DNA of 64,000 bases from Halopiger goleimassiliensis (GTDB taxonomy: Archaea; Halobacteriota; Halobacteria; Halobacteriales; Natrialbaceae): assembly GCF_000455345.1 (NCBI RefSeq), contig NZ_HG315690.1, positions 943,742-1,007,741 on the forward strand, given 5' to 3'. The translations under genes and the position numbers were made by a program. This document shows, in pieces, positions 17,700 through 26,013 of this stretch (position 1 is its first letter; every line of letters begins with the position of its first letter). Below the pieces are notes generated by a model. The model was not told the origin of the DNA and did no database searches. It saw only the letters and a program-made list of their open reading frames with translations.

Positions 17700-17924
17700 T
17701 CAGGCCAGAACGAACTTCCCGTCTTCCCGCTCGAGGTGGCCGCGGTCGCGCAGCGACCTGCTGATCGAGAGGACGGTTCCTTTCTTCATCCCGAGGTCGC
17801 CACAGAGTCGGTCGACGCGAGCCGTGCCGTATGCGGCCAGGTAGAGATACACGAGTTTCGCACGCGGTGACTCGAGGTCCTCCGGCAGCGTTACGTTCGG
17901 CTCCGTCTCCGCATCTATCTGCAT
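17700..17924 (-). CDS. Small winged-helix DNA-binding protein
   Basis: 74 residues making essentially one winged helix: helix 2-turn-helix 3 at ARVDRLCGDLGMKKGTVLSISRSL, then a wing ending REDGKFVLA. It would bind DNA as a dimer and act as a regulator. ATG 17924 is favoured over a TTG at 17948 because the TATA-like TTTATTATTG is centred about 28 bases before it. The box is flanked by direct repeats, so autoregulation is likely. Confidence 0.78.
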   Translation of the reverse strand: MQIDAETEPNVTLPEDLESPRAKLVYLYLAAYGTARVDRLCGDLGMKKGTVLSISRSLRDRGHLEREDGKFVLA

Positions 17925-17941
17925 ACGGGACAGTCCCGGCT

Positions 17942-17972
17942 TCGACAATAATAAACCTGAGTGTCGACAATA
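17942..17972. promoter_or_regulatory. Direct repeats TCGACAATA around the promoter of the winged-helix gene
   Basis: Two identical 9-base copies start at 17942 and 17964, spaced 22 bases, about two helical turns. They bracket the TATA-like element of the divergent winged-helix gene, so a dimer bound to both would block or recruit the transcription machinery. The XapX gene starts about 110 bases on the other side. Confidence 0.45.
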
Positions 17973-18078
17973 GTCGAAATAGCGGAGACGAGGAGGGAAT
18001 CGAACGCGACGTCCCGTCGAACGAGGCGAGCGAGGCGAAAGTCAGAGCCTTTTCGGTCGTCCCGTCCCGTGTACCGGT

Positions 18079-18273
18079 ATGAATTACGAACTCGTCGTCC
18101 TCGGACTGCTCACCGGTGGGATTACGGGCGCGTTCTTCGCGCTGTTCGACGTCCCGATCCCTGCACCGCCGGAGTTGCCGGGGCTCATGGGGATCGTCGG
18201 CATCTATCTGGGCTACAAACTCGTCACGGCGCTCGACCTGACCGTCGACGTCGGCGGCTGGTTCGGGTTCTAA
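18079..18273 (+). CDS. XapX-domain small membrane protein
   Basis: 64 residues with two membrane helices separated by the signature VPIPAPPELPGLMGI, which is diagnostic of the XapX domain. The function of the family is unknown; in bacteria it occurs near xanthosine genes. The product should span the cytoplasmic membrane twice. A TATA-like CCTTTTC lies about 29 bases before the ATG, so the message is leaderless. The gene ends just before a hairpin terminator shared with the convergent amidohydrolase. Confidence 0.88.
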   Translation: MNYELVVLGLLTGGITGAFFALFDVPIPAPPELPGLMGIVGIYLGYKLVTALDLTVDVGGWFGF

Positions 18274-18293
18274 CCTGCGACCGTATTTCGTCG

Positions 18294-18317
18294 ACTGACG
18301 AATCCTCCTTCGTCAGT
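18294..18317. terminator. Bidirectional hairpin terminator
   Basis: Perfect 9-base arms ACTGACGAA and TTCGTCAGT with a 6-base loop lie between the convergent XapX and amidohydrolase genes and include the amidohydrolase stop codon. Confidence 0.6.
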
Positions 18318-19620
18318 GTGCGGCGTCGTAATCGGCCGCGTATTCGCGGGCACGCCGTCTGACCGCGGCGGCGTCGGCGACGAGAACCTCGCCGTCGTCC
18401 ATCAGCACCTCGCCGTCGACCATCGTGAACCGAACGTCGTCGCCGTGGGCGGCGAACACGAGGTGCGAGAGGACGTCGTGGACCGGCGTCGCTCGCGTCA
18501 GGCCTTCGGTCTCGAGGCCGATGACGTCGGCCTTCCACCCCTCCCTGAGTGCGCCGACGCGCTCGAAGCCCGCGGCGCGCGCCCCGTTGATCGTCGCCAT
18601 CTCGAAGACCGTCCGTGCGGGCAACGCCTGGGGCTCGAGTCGGTCGACTTTCTGGAGGAGCGTCGCCTGACGCATCTCCGTGAACGGATCGAGCGTGTTG
18701 TTACACGGCGGCCCGTCGTTCCCCAGCGCGACGTTGATTCCCCGATCCAGGTAGTCGTGGATCGGCGCGACGCCGCTGGCGAGTTTCATGTTCGAGGACG
18801 GGCAGTAGGTGACGTTTGTCCCGGTTTCGGCGAGCAGTTCCCGCTCGCTCTCGTCGGTCCAGACGCAGTGGGCGAGGGTGACGTCCTCGCCGGTGAGCCC
18901 CACCTCGTGGAGCCAGTGCACGTTCCGGCGACCGGTCTCTTCTTCGACCGTAGCGACCTCGTCGCGATTCTCGCTCGCGTGCGTGTGGATCGTGACGCCG
19001 TCGTACTCGTCGGCGAGTTCCCGGGTGCCGCGCAGGCACTCCTCGGTACAGCTAACGGCGAATCGCGGCGTCAACGCGTACCGAATACGGCCGTCTTCGG
19101 TCCCGTGATACCGGCGAATGAGTCGTTCGCTCTCGGCGAGCGCCGCGTCGGTGTCCTCGAGCAGCCCCGGTGGGGCCTCCTTGTCCATCATCACCTTGCC
19201 GAACCGGCCGCGAACGCCGAACTCACGGGCCGCCTCGAACGCCTCCTCGGCGTGGTGAACCGAGAGGTGGTCGATACAGGTCGTCGTCCCGCTCTCGATC
19301 AACTCGAGGTAGCCCAACTCGGCGGCAGCCCGCATCTCCGCGGCCGACAGCGAGGCCTCCATCGGGAGCACGTACTCGAACAGCCACTCGAGCAACGCGG
19401 TGTCGTCGGCGATGCCGCGCCCGAGGCTCTGGACGGAGTGAACGTGCGCGCCCACGGTACCGGGCGCGAGCAGGTCGTACGCGCGCCGTTCGTGGTCCGG
19501 ATACCGATCGAGACACGCCGCTCGCTCCCCGACGTCGACGATGCGATCGTCCGCGACGACGACCGCGCCGTCGTCGATCACGGTTTCGGCGTCGACGATG
19601 ACCGTCCCCGACAACAACAT
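18313..19620 (-). CDS. Amidohydrolase/deaminase of the ATZ/TRZ (5'-deoxyadenosine deaminase-like) group
   Basis: 435 residues. Metal ligands are visible in GAHVHSVQSLG (HxH near residue 58), a HTHASEN histidine near 203, a THWLHEVGLTGEDVTLAHC-type segment near 240, and the Asp in GNDGPPCNN near 303. This matches the cytosine-deaminase-like TIM barrels that deaminate S-adenosylhomocysteine, methylthioadenosine or 5'-deoxyadenosine. Exact substrate uncertain. ATG 19620 was chosen because the reading frame upstream is Arg-rich and non-homologous in character. Convergent with XapX. Confidence 0.88.
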   Translation of the reverse strand: MLLSGTVIVDAETVIDDGAVVVADDRIVDVGERAACLDRYPDHERRAYDLLAPGTVGAHVHSVQSLGRGIADDTALLEWLFEYVLPMEASLSAAEMRAAAELGYLELIESGTTTCIDHLSVHHAEEAFEAAREFGVRGRFGKVMMDKEAPPGLLEDTDAALAESERLIRRYHGTEDGRIRYALTPRFAVSCTEECLRGTRELADEYDGVTIHTHASENRDEVATVEEETGRRNVHWLHEVGLTGEDVTLAHCVWTDESERELLAETGTNVTYCPSSNMKLASGVAPIHDYLDRGINVALGNDGPPCNNTLDPFTEMRQATLLQKVDRLEPQALPARTVFEMATINGARAAGFERVGALREGWKADVIGLETEGLTRATPVHDVLSHLVFAAHGDDVRFTMVDGEVLMDDGEVLVADAAAVRRRAREYAADYDAAH

Positions 19621-19762
19621 ACCGACACACGATTCCCGATCCGTCGCCTTATCTCTGTGGATTCGCCGTTCCACGAGCGAGCGTCGCCTCGAGTGTACGG
19701 ACGCGCCGATTCGGCGTGACCGTTCGAACACGCCGGGTCAGGGTAGCCGCCCGAGACCGGCG

Positions 19763-19951
19763 TCAGGACGATTCGGTCGCTAGCGACAGCTTCGACAGCC
19801 CCCACGTGAGCACGATGATCGCGGCGAACGTGACGTAGGCGACGCCGACGTACCACAGTAACAGCGGAATGGATTCGTAGTAGAAGTACGCGAGGGCCAG
19901 CAGTATCGGGACGAGAACGACGTTCACCTTGGCGAATCGCTCGAGACCCAT
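19763..19951 (-). CDS. Small two-helix membrane protein, unknown function
   Basis: 62 residues with two hydrophobic helices (about 10-25 and 29-52), starting MGLERFAKVN and ending LATESS. Composition is clearly membrane-like rather than shadow-like. The same frame is open further upstream into sdhA but with Arg-rich sequence, so ATG 19951 is preferred. It lies 104 bases downstream of sdhA and may be read through from that operon. Confidence 0.65.
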   Translation of the reverse strand: MGLERFAKVNVVLVPILLALAYFYYESIPLLLWYVGVAYVTFAAIIVLTWGLSKLSLATESS

Positions 19952-20055
19952 CGAGTAGAACCCATCCCGAGCGGACGTAAAGCCCTGCTGGTTTTCGGAC
20001 GATAGAAGCCGACTGAACGTGAGAAAGGACGGTCGAGAAGCACCGAGCGCGGTGA

Positions 20056-21897
20056 TCAGTAGCTGCGCTCTTTGGGTTCGTAGGTCTTGTCCTCGCCCTC
20101 GAGGATGACCGGCCGGTAGAAGATGTCGGGGTCGCCGTCGTTCCAGGAGATGAGCGTGTGCTTGAGCCAGTTCTCGTCGTCGCGCTGCTGGTTCTCCTGA
20201 CGCCAGTGGGCACCGCGGAACTCGTTGCGAACCAGCGCCCCGAGCGCGATGGTCTCGGCGACGTCGATCAGGTTGCGCGTCTCGATGGTCTGCTGGAGGT
20301 CGGTGTTGAACGTGCGCGAGGGGTCGTCGACGTAGACGTTCTGGTACTGTTCGCGACACTCCCGGATGATCCGCAACGCCTTCTTGACGCCGTCCTCGGT
20401 CCGGAAGACGTTGACGTAGTCGGTCATCGCGTTCTGGAGTTTCGAGCGAATCTCCGCGTGCTGGACGCCAGTGTCGCGGTCCATCAGGCGGTCGACGCGT
20501 GCACGCTCGCGTTCGACGGCTCGCTCGAGCAGGCCGTCGACGTCGGCGGCGACGCCGCCGTCTGCGGCTACGTCCGTCTCGGCGGTGTCGAGCCCGGCCG
20601 ATCCGGGCTGGACCGGCAGATCGGCGTCGGTCTCGTCCTCGACGTCGTCGCCGTAGCCCGTCCGGATCTCCGCTTCACCGAGGTCCTCGCCGGCAGCGTG
20701 ACGGCCGGCGCGTTTGCCGAAGACGATCAGTTCCGGTAGGGCGTTGCCGCCGAGTCGGTTGCCGCCGTGGACGGAGACGCAGGCGCACTCGCCGGCCGCG
20801 TAGAGGCCGTCGATGCAGGTTGCGCCGTTCTCGTCGGTCTCGATGCCGCCCATCGCGTAGTGCTGGCCGGGCTTGACCGGCATCGGCTCGACGAGGCCGT
20901 CGACGCCCTCGAAGTCCTCCGCGAGGTGGAGGATGTTCTCGAGGCGGTCCATGATGCGCTCCTCGCCGAGGTGGCGCATGTCGAGGTGGACGTACTCGTC
21001 GTCGACGCCCCGTCCCTCCGCGACCTCGGTGAGTTCGGCGCGGGCGACGACGTCCCGGGAAGCGAGTTCGCCGGAGTTGTTCGCGTAGCCGTACTCGAAC
21101 ATGAACCGCTCGCCCTCGCTGTTGTAGAGGATGCCGCCCTCGCCGCGGACGCCCTCGCTGATGAGGACGCCCGTGGAGGGGAGCGAGGTCGGGTGGAACT
21201 GGATGAACTCCATGTCTTCCAGCGGCGCACCCGCACGATAGGCCATCGCGTGGCCGTCGCCGGTACAGGAGACGGCGTTGGTGGTGTGATCGAAGGCCTG
21301 GCCGGGACCGCCGGTCGCGAGGACGACTCCCTGGTTGGCCTTGAAGCCCTCGATCTGACCGGACTGGACGTCGTAGGCGACGACGCCGTGACACTGGCGG
21401 TCGTTGGGGTCGTCTTCGTCGGTCGTCGCGAGGTTCATCACGTACCACTCGTCGTAGACCTGGATGCCACGCTTGACGACCTGCTCGTACATCGTGTGCA
21501 GCAAGTGGTGGCCGGTCTCCGCACCGGCGTAGGTCGTCCGTGGGTAGGAGAGGCCGCCGAACGGCCGCTGGGAGACGCGGCCGTCGTCCTCGCGGGAGAA
21601 CGGCATGCCCCAGTGTTCCAGCCGCATGGTGTCCTCGGGGGCGTCCTGTGCGAGGGTCTCGACTGCCGGGGCGTCACCCAGGTAGTCCGAGCCCTTCATC
21701 GTATCGTAGGCGTGGAGTTCCCAGTCGTCGCCCTCCTGGAGGGCGGCGTTGATCCCGCCCTCCGCAGCGCCGGTGTGGCTGCGGACCGGGTGGAGCTTCG
21801 AGACGATTGCCGTGTCGGCTCCCGCCTCGTGCGCTGCGATCGCGGCTCGGAGGCCGGCACCGCCCGCGCCGACCACGATGACGTCGTGTTCGTACAT
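20056..21897 (-). CDS. sdhA: Succinate dehydrogenase flavoprotein subunit
   Basis: 613 residues. The FAD dinucleotide-binding GAGGAG is at residues 10-15 and the covalent-FAD histidine is His42 in RSHTGAAEGG. The catalytic region ISEGVRGEGGIL and the HYAMGGIETDENG motif are present. It oxidises succinate to fumarate in the TCA cycle and passes electrons to SdhB at the inner face of the membrane. It is last in the sdhCDBA order, 3 bases after sdhB. An insertion rich in Asp/Ala near residues 425-460 is typical of halophilic versions. Confidence 0.97.
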   Translation of the reverse strand: MYEHDVIVVGAGGAGLRAAIAAHEAGADTAIVSKLHPVRSHTGAAEGGINAALQEGDDWELHAYDTMKGSDYLGDAPAVETLAQDAPEDTMRLEHWGMPFSREDDGRVSQRPFGGLSYPRTTYAGAETGHHLLHTMYEQVVKRGIQVYDEWYVMNLATTDEDDPNDRQCHGVVAYDVQSGQIEGFKANQGVVLATGGPGQAFDHTTNAVSCTGDGHAMAYRAGAPLEDMEFIQFHPTSLPSTGVLISEGVRGEGGILYNSEGERFMFEYGYANNSGELASRDVVARAELTEVAEGRGVDDEYVHLDMRHLGEERIMDRLENILHLAEDFEGVDGLVEPMPVKPGQHYAMGGIETDENGATCIDGLYAAGECACVSVHGGNRLGGNALPELIVFGKRAGRHAAGEDLGEAEIRTGYGDDVEDETDADLPVQPGSAGLDTAETDVAADGGVAADVDGLLERAVERERARVDRLMDRDTGVQHAEIRSKLQNAMTDYVNVFRTEDGVKKALRIIRECREQYQNVYVDDPSRTFNTDLQQTIETRNLIDVAETIALGALVRNEFRGAHWRQENQQRDDENWLKHTLISWNDGDPDIFYRPVILEGEDKTYEPKERSY

Positions 21898-21900
21898 AGA

Positions 21901-22773
21901 TTACCAGAACTTCAGGTTCTTCTTGACTGCTTCCCGCTTGAGCTCCTGAATGTGCTCGGTCAGCGGGATGTCCTTCGGGCACACCTCGGTACAGGAGAAC
22001 TGGGTCTGGCACCGCCAGACGCCGTGTTCCTGCTCCAAGATGCGCAGGCGATGCTCCTTGACGTCTTCGGGTTCGCGGTCGTCCATCGCGAACCGGTAGG
22101 CCTTGTTGATCGCCGCCGGGCCCAGATACTGGTTGTCGCCGGCCGCGATGTTACACGAGGACATGCAAGCGCCACACCAGATACACCGCGTGGACATCTT
22201 GATTTTCTCGCGGTTCTCGCGGCTCTGGCGCTGCTCCTCGAGATCCGTCGGATCGGGCGTGTCCTCGTTCTGGAAGTACGGCTCGACGGCGTGCATCTGG
22301 TCGTAGAAGTGATCCATGTCGACGACCAGATCCTTGACGACCTCCTGGTGGGGCAGCGGTTCGATCCGAACCGGCTGCTCCAGGTCGGCGATCTGGGTCT
22401 TGCATCCCAGGCGCTGCTTGCCGTTGACGAAGAAGGCGTCGGAGCCACAGACGGCCTGCCGACAGGAGTGACGGAAGGTGAGCGAGGAGTCGAAGTTGTC
22501 GCGGGCGTACATCACCGCGTCGAGGACCGTCATCCCCTTCTCGAAGGGGACGTGGAAGTCGTCGAACCGGGGTTCCTGTTTCCCTTCGACCTCGGGGTCG
22601 TACCGGAACACCTTGATGTGGACGGTCTCGCCCTCGAGGTCGGCGTCGTCGACGCTGGTCTGGTCGACCATGCCGCCCTCTTTCTCCCGCTCGTCGACGG
22701 GCGACTCCGCGCCTTTCATCTCGGGATCTTGCGGTGCTTCCTGCGTCTCGGGTTCTTGCTGTTGCGTACTCAT
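21901..22773 (-). CDS. sdhB: Succinate dehydrogenase iron-sulfur subunit
   Basis: 290 residues. The [2Fe-2S] ligands lie in FRHSCRQAVCGSDAF and GCKTQI, the [4Fe-4S] motif is CIWCGACMSSC, and the [3Fe-4S]/ubiquinone-side cysteines are in CQTQFSCTEVCPKDIP. It carries electrons from SdhA to the membrane quinone site. The N-terminal 45 residues are an acidic Gln/Glu-rich extension. ATG 22773 (MSTQQQ) was picked because the frame upstream overlaps sdhD without conserved sequence. One base separates it from sdhD. Confidence 0.97.
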   Translation of the reverse strand: MSTQQQEPETQEAPQDPEMKGAESPVDEREKEGGMVDQTSVDDADLEGETVHIKVFRYDPEVEGKQEPRFDDFHVPFEKGMTVLDAVMYARDNFDSSLTFRHSCRQAVCGSDAFFVNGKQRLGCKTQIADLEQPVRIEPLPHQEVVKDLVVDMDHFYDQMHAVEPYFQNEDTPDPTDLEEQRQSRENREKIKMSTRCIWCGACMSSCNIAAGDNQYLGPAAINKAYRFAMDDREPEDVKEHRLRILEQEHGVWRCQTQFSCTEVCPKDIPLTEHIQELKREAVKKNLKFW

Positions 22774-22774
22774 A

Positions 22775-23140
22775 TTAGGTCCACCCCGCCATAGCGGCTG
22801 CCACCCAGATACCCTGTGCGACGAGGCCCACACCTGCAATGGTCAGGACTGCGAGCACTACCTTCTTTGGGGTCCCTTCGAGTCCCTGGTTGACCAGCGC
22901 GTTGTAGACGCCGTTGATGCCGTGGAACGCGCCGGCGATCAGGAACAACACCATCGTCAGGAAGTAGCCCAGATTGTCCATGCGGATCTGCGTATTCTGG
23001 AACGTCACTTCCGCCGCGTGCTGGACGAAGTGCAACTGGAAGAAGTGGAAGGCGAGAGTCACGACGAGAAACGCCGCGGTGATCCGCTGGAGCAGCCAGC
23101 CGGTACCGCCGGGCGTAAAGGAGGAGTATCGTTCCGCCAT
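22775..23140 (-). CDS. sdhD: Succinate dehydrogenase membrane anchor subunit
   Basis: 121 residues with three membrane helices (about 17-38, 57-80 and 92-115) and the anchor motif GAFHGINGVYN, whose His is a candidate haem or quinone ligand. It pairs with SdhC to hold the hydrophilic subunits at the membrane and pass electrons to quinone (menaquinone in haloarchaea). One base separates it from each neighbour, a tightly packed operon. Confidence 0.93.
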   Translation of the reverse strand: MAERYSSFTPGGTGWLLQRITAAFLVVTLAFHFFQLHFVQHAAEVTFQNTQIRMDNLGYFLTMVLFLIAGAFHGINGVYNALVNQGLEGTPKKVVLAVLTIAGVGLVAQGIWVAAAMAGWT

Positions 23141-23141
23141 C

Positions 23142-23570
23142 TCAGAACACCCCGTAGAGGAACGTCGGAATGCTCGCGACGGTGATGACGCCCGTCAGGA
23201 CCAGCGAGGCGTAGAAGCTCTTGTCCTGGGCCTCGAGGCCGATGCCGAGGTCGACCATCAGCAGTCGGAGACCGTTGAGGATGTGGAAGACGGCGACGGC
23301 GAGCAACCCGACCTCGAGCACGCGGATCATCGGCAGACTCTCGAGCCCCTGGATCGTAGCCGTGTACACGTTGACCATCTCACCCTCGAACTCCGTCTGT
23401 TGTCCCTGTGCACCGCCGATCGCTGTACTCAACACGGCGATGTGGGTGAACAGATAGCCGATCAACATCCACCCCGTGAACTTGTGGAAGATCCACGCCC
23501 ACATGCCGGCCGAGAACTCCTTCCAGCGACCGAAGTCCTCGATGAGGCCGCGATTGTAAGACTGACTCAT
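23142..23570 (-). CDS. sdhC: Succinate dehydrogenase cytochrome b subunit
   Basis: 142 residues. Start [16 protein letters not shown]; three helices follow, with the motif [16 protein letters not shown] (residues about 26-41) typical of SdhC and a second histidine in [10 protein letters not shown], a likely haem b ligand. It is the first gene of sdhCDBA. ATG 23570 is preceded by TATA-like elements at about 23600-23620, so the promoter is probably there; the longer frame to 23669 is not supported. Confidence 0.94.
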   Translation of the reverse strand: MSQSYNRGLIEDFGRWKEFSAGMWAWIFHKFTGWMLIGYLFTHIAVLSTAIGGAQGQQTEFEGEMVNVYTATIQGLESLPMIRVLEVGLLAVAVFHILNGLRLLMVDLGIGLEAQDKSFYASLVLTGVITVASIPTFLYGVF

Positions 23571-23707
23571 ACGCTCACGTGGAACGTTTGACCGTGGGGG
23601 TATAGAACTTACTTTTATCGTCGCCCGCGTACGTCTCGGCTCGAATACACCCGTCGTTCGACGGGCCATCCGATCGGGCGTCCGACCGATCCCAACGACG
23701 GATCGCC

Positions 23708-24787
23708 TCAGCGAAGGTCGGCCTTCGACCGGTCGGTCGTCCGCTCGCGCTCGAGTGCGATTTTGGTGTCCGGCGAGAGCCCCACGAGGTGACAGAGCGG
23801 ATTGCCCGGGTAGACCACGGGGTTCTCGAGGACGCCGACGATCAGCCCGGTGAACGGGGCCTCGACGGTGACGACTTCGTCGTCCTCCTTGAACGGGTTC
23901 GTGATCGTACAGATCACCTCGCCTTCCTCGACGAGCGCGCCGCGACCGCGCTTCATGTCGACGATGCCGCCGGCGTCGGCCCGCAGCCAGGTCTTCTCGT
24001 CGTCGTCGTCGATGACGGTCCGCCAGCCCGGCCAGTGGACCGACGACTCCCGGTGGAGGCCGAACTCCGCGAGGACGCTCGCGACGCCGGTCAGGGCGCG
24101 GTCGATCAGCCGGCGCTGGAAGCGGTGGGCCTCGCCCATCTCGACCGTGATCGTCGGCACACCGGCGTCTGTCGCCTCCCGGCGGAGCGTCCCTGAAGGT
24201 CCCTGCCCGGCGATGACGACGTTCGAACTGAACGCCTTCGCGAGGCGATCGACCGTCTCGTCCTCCATGTTGGCCCGGACGTGGAGCATGTTCGTCCGAC
24301 CCCGCGTCGAGGTGTGAAAGTCGATCCCCAGGTCGCAGGGTTCGACGAAGTTCGTGAAGATGCGATACGCCATCCGTCTCGCGCTCGTCGACCCCTCGCG
24401 GCCGGGGAACGACCGGTTCAGGTCCCGATCGTAGATGGGGAGATATCGCTCCTGGGCGAGGAAGCCGGGGACGTTCATCACCGGCAGGCAGACGAGCGTC
24501 CCGTGGAGTTCCGAGTGGTCCCAGTCGTGGGCCACCTCGCGGACGACCTCGATGCCGTTCAGTTCGTCGCCGTGGGCGGCCGCCGAGAGAAAGACGGTCG
24601 GCCCGGCGTACGCGCCGTTGACGATGGTCACGGGGATCCGAACCGGATCGCCGAGATACGTCTCGCTGATGCCGTACCGGACGTTGGCCGATTCGCCGGG
24701 GTCGACCCGCCCGCCGTTGTACGTGAACGGTTCGGGGTCGGACGGAACCGCGTCGGGTGGCTCGCTCGAGGAGACGTCGTCGCTCAC
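23708..24787 (-). CDS. Succinylglutamate desuccinylase/aspartoacylase family protein
   Basis: About 359 residues. Zinc ligands appear in AAHGDELNG (His and Glu) and DFHTST (His), and the EMGEAHRF region near residue 215 fits the catalytic Glu. This is the zinc-carboxypeptidase-like family that hydrolyses N-acyl amino acids. The last 100 residues form a separate beta-rich lobe with [20 protein letters not shown], resembling a lipoyl/biotinyl-like barrel found in archaeal members. No ATG exists; GTG codons occur at 24787, 24796 and 24838, and I chose 24787 (reads as MSDD). Substrate unknown. Confidence 0.85.
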   Translation of the reverse strand: MSDDVSSSEPPDAVPSDPEPFTYNGGRVDPGESANVRYGISETYLGDPVRIPVTIVNGAYAGPTVFLSAAAHGDELNGIEVVREVAHDWDHSELHGTLVCLPVMNVPGFLAQERYLPIYDRDLNRSFPGREGSTSARRMAYRIFTNFVEPCDLGIDFHTSTRGRTNMLHVRANMEDETVDRLAKAFSSNVVIAGQGPSGTLRREATDAGVPTITVEMGEAHRFQRRLIDRALTGVASVLAEFGLHRESSVHWPGWRTVIDDDDEKTWLRADAGGIVDMKRGRGALVEEGEVICTITNPFKEDDEVVTVEAPFTGLIVGVLENPVVYPGNPLCHLVGLSPDTKIALERERTTDRSKADLR

Positions 24788-24887
24788 ATCCCTCACTGCG
24801 ACGGCAAGGACGTGAATCTTGCCCTCTCCGGCGTCCACCGCTCCGTTAGGTTGACTGTTCAGACGGCCTACTGTACCGCAGTGCCGT

Positions 24888-24914
24888 CACAACCGCAACC
24901 TGGCGGCGGTTGTG
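24888..24914. repeat. Intergenic inverted repeat
   Basis: Perfect 9-base arms CACAACCGC and GCGGTTGTG enclose a 9-base spacer. It lies in the divergent gap between the aspartoacylase-like gene and the acetyltransferase, about 100 bases from each start, so an operator or a structural hairpin is possible. No T-run follows, which argues against a terminator. Confidence 0.4.
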
Positions 24915-25022
24915 CCGGGAGACCGGTACAACAGGCCGTCCCAGCCGGTGTGGCGGACCGGTCGCCTTCACGTCGCGTGATCGTGGCCATACGTTTTGTA
25001 GGAAGGAATGGTACGGTGGCCC

Positions 25023-25772
25023 ATGGAGATTCGCGAAGCAACCACCGACGACGTCGACGCGATCCGCTCGATCGCCAGGGAGTCGCTCAACTCCACGTAC
25101 ACGGACTTTCTCGGCGAAGACACCATCGAGGACGCCATCGAGAAGTGGTATGGCGAGGACTTCGCCGACGAGATCGACGAGGACCACCTCGTCGTCCTCG
25201 GCGTCGAACACGACGGCGAACTCATCGGCTTCTCACAGAGCGATTTCATCGGCCAGCAGCACAAGACGGGGCGGATCCTGTGGCTGCACATCGATCCGGA
25301 CCACCGCGGCGGCGGGACTGGCGTGCGGTTGCTCGTTCGAACGCGTGAGAAACTCATCGAGGACGGCGCAGAGAACGTCCAGGCGTTCGTCCTCGAGAAC
25401 AACGAGGGCGGCAACGAGTTCTACGCCAACCACGGCTTCGATCGGGCGAGCAAACGCGAGGTCGAGATCGGTTCGGAGACGTTCACCGAGAACGTCTACG
25501 TCGAAGGCGAGACCGGCGACGAGGAGTGGGCCGCGATCGACGAACTCGAGGTCGACGACGAGACCGTCTACGTCAGCTACGGCGAGGCGGCACGCGGGGC
25601 GAAAGCGCCGTTTTACGGCACGTACAAGACCGAAGACGCCGAGGAGCTGTACGCCTGGTTCTGCGGGAACTGCGACTCGCTGGAAAACACCATGGACACG
25701 ATGGGACGCATCGAGTGCAACGTCTGTGGAAACCGCCGGAAGGCCAGCCGCTGGGACGCCTCCTATCTCTGA
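25023..25772 (+). CDS. GNAT acetyltransferase with C-terminal zinc-ribbon domain (DUF5816-like)
   Basis: 249 residues. Residues 1-150 are a GNAT N-acetyltransferase, with the acetyl-CoA loop RGGGTG at 95-100 and FYANHGFDR as the final strand-helix. Residues 160-249 are a second module with paired cysteines (CGNC near 214 and CNVCGNRR near 231) that should bind zinc. The zinc-ribbon addition is a haloarchaeal type I would assign to DUF5816 from memory only. It probably acetylates a protein or small amine; target unknown. ATG 25023 starts MEIREATTDD, a standard GNAT opening. Confidence 0.88.
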   Translation: MEIREATTDDVDAIRSIARESLNSTYTDFLGEDTIEDAIEKWYGEDFADEIDEDHLVVLGVEHDGELIGFSQSDFIGQQHKTGRILWLHIDPDHRGGGTGVRLLVRTREKLIEDGAENVQAFVLENNEGGNEFYANHGFDRASKREVEIGSETFTENVYVEGETGDEEWAAIDELEVDDETVYVSYGEAARGAKAPFYGTYKTEDAEELYAWFCGNCDSLENTMDTMGRIECNVCGNRRKASRWDASYL

Positions 25773-26013
25773 GGAGGGACCCGGCGGACGGCGTCCGTCC
25801 GATCCACCGTCGGCGAATCTCCGATCGAACGCTTCCGTCAGGACCGACGATTCCGACTCGTTGTCGTCGGGACAGTCTTCGTAACTGACCGTTTCACGGA
25901 GGGTAGCGGGCGGCTACAGCTGTTGTCACCGCATTACAATTGGGCGACTGCGCAACCGACGGAGTGACCGGAGCCGATCGAACCGGCGGTCGGCGGTCGG
26001 AACTCGACGACCT

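Noticed and set aside
20767-22794. 675-codon frame opposite sdhA/sdhB
   Set aside because: It is a mirror of the SDH genes with shadow composition (Val, Asp and Arg from complement codons) and no motif.
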